Positions 6,901 through 10,331 of a stretch of 10,331 bases of DNA are shown here, piece by piece. The notes beneath the pieces are model-generated. The model was given only the letters and a program-made list of their open reading frames with translations, searched no databases and was not told the origin of the DNA. The position numbers and the translations under genes were made by a program. Each line of letters starts with the position of its first letter. Position 1 is the first letter of the stretch. The stretch covers positions 1 through 10,331 of the forward strand of contig CAMWHN010000057.1 of NCBI GenBank assembly GCA_947174085.1, given 5' to 3'. Source of the DNA: an uncultured Ruminococcus sp. Lineage in GTDB: Bacteria > Bacillota > Clostridia > Oscillospirales > Ruminococcaceae.

Positions 6901-7603
6901 TTTGGGAAAAGAGGCTCTTATCCGTATAGAGTTTGCACTGGATCAAGACGAACCTTACAGTGTATATATCATTGATTGGCTAATGCCAGATATGAACGGA
7001 ATTGAACTTGTTCGCCGGATTCGCAAAGTAATCGGAGATATGACACCAATTATCATACTTACTGCCTATGACTGGGCAGATATTGAGGAGGAGGCTAAGG
7101 AGGCTGGCGTTACGGCATTTTGCTCCAAGCCGATCTTCTTCTCTGAACTGCGAGGAGTTTTGGCTGCGCCTTATATGGATCAAGAAAGTTCAGAGGAAAC
7201 AGACACACCGGAAATACGATTCGATGGCAAAAAAATCCTATTGGTAGAGGATAATGAGCTGAATCAGGAGATTGCTCAGGCTATTCTGGAGAATATCGGA
7301 TTCATCATTGATACGGCTGACGATGGAACTGTAGCTGTAGAGATGGTGAAGGAGAAGTCCGCAGATACCTATGACCTGATTCTAATGGATATTCAGATGC
7401 CTATTATGAATGGTTATCAGGCTACAAGAGCCATTCGGGCGTTAGATGACCTCGTTAAAGCCAAGATTCCTATTGTGGCGATGACTGCCAATGCTTTTGA
7501 AGAGGATCGGCAGGAGGCTATAGATGCCGGCATGAATGGGTATGTGGCAAAGCCTATCAATATAGAAAAAATGATAGAGACACTGAAAGATATTTTGAAA
7601 TAA
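3938..7603 (+). CDS. BvgS-like hybrid sensor histidine kinase with tandem solute-binding sensor domains and two receivers
   Basis: This 1221-residue membrane sensor probably binds a small ligand outside the cell and starts an internal phosphorelay. Order: signal peptide or N-terminal membrane segment (1-31, cleavable after ASA); two family-3 solute-binding-type (venus flytrap) domains (about 39-262 and 283-505); one transmembrane helix (516-536); a PAS-like domain (about 556-690); a short coiled stretch; HisKA with phosphoacceptor His721 in MSHDIRTPMN; an ATPase with N-box Asn839, DTGIGM (873-878) and GTGLGL (903-908); receiver 1 (acidic pocket Asp964-966, phosphoacceptor Asp1013, Thr1042, Lys1064); receiver 2 (Glu1104/Asp1105, Asp1151, Thr1183, Lys1205). 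All key residues are present, so both receivers look competent. There is no C-terminal HPt domain, unlike BvgS, and no output domain, so a separate HPt or regulator must exist elsewhere. The ligand cannot be predicted. The ATG is supported by GTGAGGT 7 nt upstream. Codon choice (more CTG, CTC, CGG, GAG) differs visibly from pnp and recJ, suggesting acquisition. Confidence 0.93.
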   Translation: MQAKNKVYIKMITAFMTCLIFIISNFITASATEQSNNQTVKAGIFCFDGYHMKDESGSLTGYGIEFLNLVSEYSHLNFQYTGYDKSWNEMLNMLENGEIDVVTSARKTSEREESFAFSYPIGRNNTILSIRLDNTQQHTSDYKTYDGMVVGQLTGSSQNQSLVEFAEEKGFSYLIKEYNDSDVLTAALQDGEVDAILSSDLRKAENEKTLDIIEEDNFYAIVRKDNVELLNEINYAIEQMELNEGDWKNVLFYRYYGPVYSSELTFTEREKEYIREIISGEKTITVTALGDRVPYSYVENGELKGILPDYFAYVMELAGLPYEVVIPKDREDYYNIASTNSVDVVIDRLSSISTMEGATYHGFNTDTYMTTGVARVIREDFVGNIKTVAVSDSQSKALIVQELYGDIEFLSYPTREAAMQAVLDREVDAAYVYAYAAQLFVNNDTTNSLYYSIANNMNVDFRMYVRDSTDHELITILNKCIQQMPSDMLNQFVSKYTTYTIEDMSFLQYLQANPKIMLMVAFIAVLVVCIVLILYLKGRWSKKLLNATEQSNKEMGEQLAIVEALSHDYTNVFAINEEKGTARIIKLEGYVTKGLKKDSVEEHPYAPILEQYIHDRVHPEDRQYLTETLSLDKVKEQLETNGEYTGSYRIQADGENHHFQYTYVKVGENALEQNSFILAGFRNIDEMIRREQEQKEVLAEALAQAQYANNAKTTFLNNMSHDIRTPMNAIIGFTSLAVTHIDNKAQVQDYLSKILTSSNHLLSLINDVLDMSRIESGKVKIEENEVSLPDIMHDLKTIVQADVKAKQLEFYIDTLDVVNETIICDKLRLNQVLLNILSNAMKYTKPGGMVSFRVIQTSEAQGDYASYEFRIKDTGIGMSPEFLKHVFEPFEREQTATVSGIQGTGLGLAITKNIVDMMGGTITVDSEEKKGSEFTVTFRFRVANIPVKSQRLDQLVDLRALVVDDDVNTCVSVSKMLSNIGMHPDWTTLGKEALIRIEFALDQDEPYSVYIIDWLMPDMNGIELVRRIRKVIGDMTPIIILTAYDWADIEEEAKEAGVTAFCSKPIFFSELRGVLAAPYMDQESSEETDTPEIRFDGKKILLVEDNELNQEIAQAILENIGFIIDTADDGTVAVEMVKEKSADTYDLILMDIQMPIMNGYQATRAIRALDDLVKAKIPIVAMTANAFEEDRQEAIDAGMNGYVAKPINIEKMIETLKDILK

Positions 7604-7668
7604 ATATCAGACGTTACTCCGATCATATGATGAATGGTTTGATAAATACTGTAGACTTTAAAAAAATT

Positions 7669-7714
7669 GCGGGAGACTTCTGTAAAATTTTTTCAGATGA
7701 TTTCTCTCGCTTTT
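7669..7714 (+). terminator. Terminator after the sensor kinase, possibly bidirectional
   Basis: GCGGGAGA (7669-7676) pairs with TCTCTCGC (7703-7710), with one G-T wobble, and an inner TCTG (7679-7682) can pair with CAGA (7694-7697). TTTT follows on the plus strand; on the minus strand the stem is followed by AATTTTTTT. It sits 65 nt after the kinase stop and should also block read-through between the kinase and the oppositely oriented tRNA genes. Confidence 0.72.
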
Positions 7715-7769
7715 ATATTATTAAGAACTATTTACGGTTTCAGTAAAAAATTCAGTGCATTTAGACAAC

Positions 7770-7794
7770 AAAAAAGACCGATTCACCGGTCTTT
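7770..7794 (-). terminator. Intrinsic terminator of the tRNA-Ser transcript
   Basis: AAAGACCG (7773-7780) and CGGTCTTT (7787-7794) form a perfect 8-bp stem around a 6-nt loop. On the minus strand the stem is followed by more T residues, consistent with termination of the leftward tRNA transcript. It lies 34 nt past the 3' end of the tRNA-Ser(GCU) gene. Confidence 0.82.
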
Positions 7795-7828
7795 CTTGAT
7801 CTGTTATTCTTTTGATACAGAAACACAG

Positions 7829-7918
7829 CGCGGAAGAAGGGATTTGAACCCTTGCGCCGCTTCTTACACGACCTACTCCCTTAGCAGGGGAGCCCCTTCA
7901 CCACTTGGGTACTTCCGC
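7829..7918 (-). tRNA. tRNA-Ser (anticodon GCU)
   Basis: The 90-nt minus-strand gene has acceptor arms GCGGAAG (complement of 7912-7918) and CTTCCGC (complement of 7830-7836) with discriminator G at 7829. The anticodon stem-loop CTCCCCTGCTAAGGGAG places GCT at 7885-7883, reading AGC and AGU codons. It has the long variable arm of class II serine tRNAs and a GGTTCAAATCC T-arm. CCA is not encoded. It is second in a two-gene serine tRNA transcript. Confidence 0.96.
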
Positions 7919-7946
7919 AAATGCATGAATAAAAATAAATATAACA

Positions 7947-8033
<87 letters not shown>

Positions 8034-8062
8034 AAATATTTCTCACTTGAATCAGCTTCTAT

Positions 8063-8091
8063 ATTATAGCATATTTCAAAGCGTTTGTCAA
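8063..8091 (-). promoter_or_regulatory. Consensus promoter for the tRNA-Ser pair
   Basis: On the minus strand TTGACA (8086-8091) and TATAAT (8063-8068) are separated by 17 bp, with TGC before the -10 as an extended element. Both boxes are perfect consensus, as expected for stable RNA genes. Transcription would start about 20 nt upstream of the UGA tRNA. Confidence 0.88.
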
Positions 8092-8148
8092 GCGTTTTTT
8101 AAAAAAAAATAAAAAAATTTTGAAAAATAAATTTTATAAGCAAAAAGC

Positions 8149-8177
8149 TTGCATTTTGCTAGAAAAAGTGCTATAAT
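8149..8177 (+). promoter_or_regulatory. Sigma-A promoter of recJ
   Basis: TTGCAT (8149-8154) and TATAAT (8172-8177) are 17 bp apart, with an extended TGC before the -10. The predicted start near 8184 gives a short leader of about 30 nt. It is divergent from the tRNA promoter, with about 57 bp of A/T-rich DNA between the two -35 boxes. Confidence 0.82.
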
Positions 8178-8212
8178 GAAAAAATAAATTTCTTGTCTGA
8201 GGGGGATTATTT

Positions 8213-10240
8213 TTGAAAAAATGGAATATTCATGAGCCGGATATTAACAGTGTTGCAGAATTAAAATCCGGAAGTGATTTGTCAGAATTATGTTGTAAAG
8301 TGCTGGTATCACAAGGTTATTTGAATTTAGAACAAGCATCTGCTGTTTTGAACTGTCGGGAGCTAAGCGACCCGTTTTTGATTTGTGATATGAAAAAAGC
8401 AGGAGAGTTAATAATTCAAGCAATCGAAGAAGATAAAAAAATTTGTGTCTATGGTGATTATGATTGTGACGGCGTAATGTCAACTGTAATATTATATTCG
8501 TTCTTGTCAGAAATTGGTGCAAATGTCGTTTGGAGAATCCCAGAACGAAGTGAAGGATATGGCTTAAATAAAAATGCTGTTCAGGAAATGCATGCAGACG
8601 GTGTACAAATGATTGTTACTGTAGATAATGGTATTTCAGCGATTCAAGAAGCAAAATTAATTCAGGAATTAGGCATGGAGCTGATTATTACAGACCATCA
8701 TCAGCCAAGTGAAGAATTACCACAAGCACTCGCAATTGTAGACGCTCATAGAATGGATAATATTTCACCGTTTAGATTATATTGCGGAGCAGGTATTGCA
8801 TTGTTATTAGTTGCTGCTATGAATGATGGTGATTTACAAATTGCAATGGAACAATTCGGAGATTTAGCCGCAATTGCAACTATTGCTGATATTGTTGCAC
8901 TGACTGGTGAAAATAGATTTTTAGTACGGCGAGGATTGGAATATTTAGAAAATACAGAAAGAGTTGGATTAATTGCATTACGAGAAGTCAGCGGTTTGGC
9001 AAATAAGCCCTTAGATGCTAGTAATATTGCGTATACAATTGCGCCAAGAATTAACGCTGCCGGAAGATTAGACTCTCCAAAGCTTGCAGTAGAATTATTA
9101 CTAGAAGAAAATCCAGAAACTGCAAAACAACTTGCAGAAAAATTAAATCGGATTAATTCTAGTCGCAAAGACTGTGAAGCTGAAATTGTAAAAGCTATTG
9201 AACAGCAAATAATAGAACAACCAGAATTATTACATGAAAGAGTATTATTATTTATTGCAAAAGATTGGCATGCTGGTGTAATTGGTATTGTTGCATCAAG
9301 AATGCAGGAAAGATTTGGAAAGCCTTGCTTTGTGATGACAGTACAAAATGGCTTTGGACATGGTTCTGTTAGAAGTTTCGGAACGTTTCATGTGTTTAAA
9401 GCTTTAACTGCTTGTGCGGATTTACTGGAAAAATTCGGCGGACACCCGTCAGCAGGAGGATTCACACTCAAAGAAGAAAATATTTTGGCATTTAAGAAAA
9501 AACTAGCAGAATATACAAAAGAACAATATCCAGATATGCCATTTATGGAAGTGCAGGTTGCATGTGCATTACAGCCTAATATGATAACACCAGAATCTGT
9601 AGAAAGTTTAAAACAACTTGCGCCATTCGGTGCGGAAAATCCAGAGCCGATATTTTTAGCCGAACATGTCCGAGTGTCAGAAATTCGTCCCACTACGAAT
9701 GGCTTACATACTAGAATGACAATTCAGCTCCAAGGGAAAAATTATATTGCTATGTTATTTGGCAAAACACCAGAACAGACAGGTATTATTGCAGGGCATT
9801 ATTATCATATGCTGACACGCTTAAATGTCAATTGCTATAATGGCAGAACATCTGTAACACTCTATGTACAAGAAATTCGTCCGGCAGGTGTGCAACAAAT
9901 GAAAATTTTAAATGCGATACAGGTTTATGACAAATATTGCCGAAGCGAAGAATTGCCAAAAGCATATTATCAAGCCATGTGTCCAACAAGACAAGAGCTA
10001 GAAATTGTCTATCATACAATGGATCACAGACCTGTTACAGTAGAAGAAATTTTGCCATTCATGGTAAGCAAAAATATTAATTATTGTAAATTGCGGATTG
10101 CATTAGATATTTTTGAAGAATTAAAATTAATTCATTTTAATCCTGTGACAAATTTAGCAGAGCAATTGCCTGTAGAAGAAAAAATGAATCTTGATGACTC
10201 TCAGATTCTTACAAATTTAAATAAATATTCTAAAAATTAA
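8213..10240 (+). CDS. recJ: Single-stranded-DNA-specific exonuclease RecJ
   Basis: RecJ degrades single-stranded DNA 5' to 3' using divalent metal ions and acts in recombinational repair, mismatch repair and stalled-fork processing. The 675-residue protein carries the DHH phosphoesterase motifs in order: DYDCDG (82-87), TVDNGI (136-141), TDHHQP (160-165) and ADIV (225-228), followed by the APRINAAGR segment (277-285). The DHHA1 domain ends with GGHPSAGG (409-416). An OB-type region (about 450-555, with LAPFGAENPEP) follows, then a C-terminal extension (about 570-660) of the kind seen in Firmicutes RecJ; E. coli RecJ is shorter and Bacillus subtilis RecJ longer. The start is TTG at 8213: the strong site GAGGGGGA (8199-8206) lies 6 nt upstream and there is no in-frame ATG until after about 59 codons, which would still precede the DHH core but lose conserved N-terminal sequence. 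Catalytic residues appear intact. Confidence 0.97.
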   Translation: MKKWNIHEPDINSVAELKSGSDLSELCCKVLVSQGYLNLEQASAVLNCRELSDPFLICDMKKAGELIIQAIEEDKKICVYGDYDCDGVMSTVILYSFLSEIGANVVWRIPERSEGYGLNKNAVQEMHADGVQMIVTVDNGISAIQEAKLIQELGMELIITDHHQPSEELPQALAIVDAHRMDNISPFRLYCGAGIALLLVAAMNDGDLQIAMEQFGDLAAIATIADIVALTGENRFLVRRGLEYLENTERVGLIALREVSGLANKPLDASNIAYTIAPRINAAGRLDSPKLAVELLLEENPETAKQLAEKLNRINSSRKDCEAEIVKAIEQQIIEQPELLHERVLLFIAKDWHAGVIGIVASRMQERFGKPCFVMTVQNGFGHGSVRSFGTFHVFKALTACADLLEKFGGHPSAGGFTLKEENILAFKKKLAEYTKEQYPDMPFMEVQVACALQPNMITPESVESLKQLAPFGAENPEPIFLAEHVRVSEIRPTTNGLHTRMTIQLQGKNYIAMLFGKTPEQTGIIAGHYYHMLTRLNVNCYNGRTSVTLYVQEIRPAGVQQMKILNAIQVYDKYCRSEELPKAYYQAMCPTRQELEIVYHTMDHRPVTVEEILPFMVSKNINYCKLRIALDIFEELKLIHFNPVTNLAEQLPVEEKMNLDDSQILTNLNKYSKN

Positions 10241-10292
10241 AATATAAGTCTGTAAGTTTTAAGCTGTTGACAAAAAGTTATAGTGAATCAAC

Positions 10293-10321
10293 TTGACAGA
10301 CAATAAATACTATGATAAAAT
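10293..10321 (+). promoter_or_regulatory. Promoter for a gene beyond the right edge
   Basis: TTGACA (10293-10298) and TAAAAT (10316-10321) are 17 bp apart, with TGA before the -10. Transcription would start near 10328, at the window end, so the next gene on the plus strand has its own promoter after recJ. A second TTGACA at 10267-10272 has no -10 at the right distance; GTTGA (10266-10270) and TCAAC (10288-10292) form a short inverted repeat just upstream, possibly an operator. No clear terminator is seen between recJ and this promoter. Confidence 0.7.
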
Positions 10322-10331
10322 AAAGATATGA

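Noticed and set aside
3800..7836. Possible att-like direct repeat: GCGGAA near 3800 and at the tRNA-Ser 3' end (7830-7835)
   Set aside because: Only six bases match with no extension on either side, which is expected by chance; no integrase gene is present.
8746..9168. Minus-strand 140-codon frame opposite recJ
   Set aside because: It is a shadow of the recJ coding sequence with no ribosome site or recognisable motif.

Overview
The window looks like a chromosomal segment of a low-GC Gram-positive bacterium, most likely a gut-type Clostridia (Ruminococcaceae/Lachnospiraceae-like). The evidence is AT-rich DNA, strong AGGAGG-type ribosome binding sites, near-consensus sigma-A promoters with 17-bp spacers (several with an extended TGn -10), a TTG start on recJ, tRNA genes without an encoded CCA, and Firmicutes-like proteins. 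The genus is inferred, not proven.

Layout from left to right. A flavodoxin-like gene runs leftward off the edge (1-507, minus), with its own promoter at 549-577. A divergent intergenic region follows, holding a 74-bp inverted repeat and the rpsO promoter and leader. Then comes the conserved rpsO-pnp pair (ribosomal protein S15, 879-1145; polynucleotide phosphorylase, 1355-3484), separated by a strong intrinsic terminator and a long structured pnp leader. After the pnp terminator there is a decayed ISAs1-type transposase fragment (about 3521-3745), and a perfect-consensus promoter lies at its end. That promoter faces a 1221-residue membrane hybrid histidine kinase (3938-7603) with two periplasmic-binding-protein-like sensor domains, one PAS-like domain, a kinase core and two receivers. 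Next are two terminators, two minus-strand tRNA-Ser genes (GCU and UGA anticodons) under one consensus promoter, and divergently recJ (8213-10240). A further promoter at the right edge points to a gene outside the window.

The housekeeping parts concern RNA and DNA metabolism: translation (S15, tRNA-Ser), RNA decay (PNPase) and single-strand DNA exonuclease (RecJ). The sensor kinase stands apart. Its codon choice is visibly richer in G/C (CTG, CTC, CGG, GAG) than pnp and recJ, it follows a transposase relic, and it lies next to tRNA genes, so it is probably an accessory gene inserted between conserved loci. No partner response regulator or HPt protein is present.

The most interesting material is RNA-level and architectural. 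The pnp leader can fold into one nearly continuous long hairpin, reminiscent in position of the RNase III-processed pnp leader of E. coli. The rpsO leader has mutually exclusive pairings and a segment complementary to its own Shine-Dalgarno site. The kinase resembles BvgS at its input end but has two intact receivers and no HPt. I did not find a clearly new multi-gene system.
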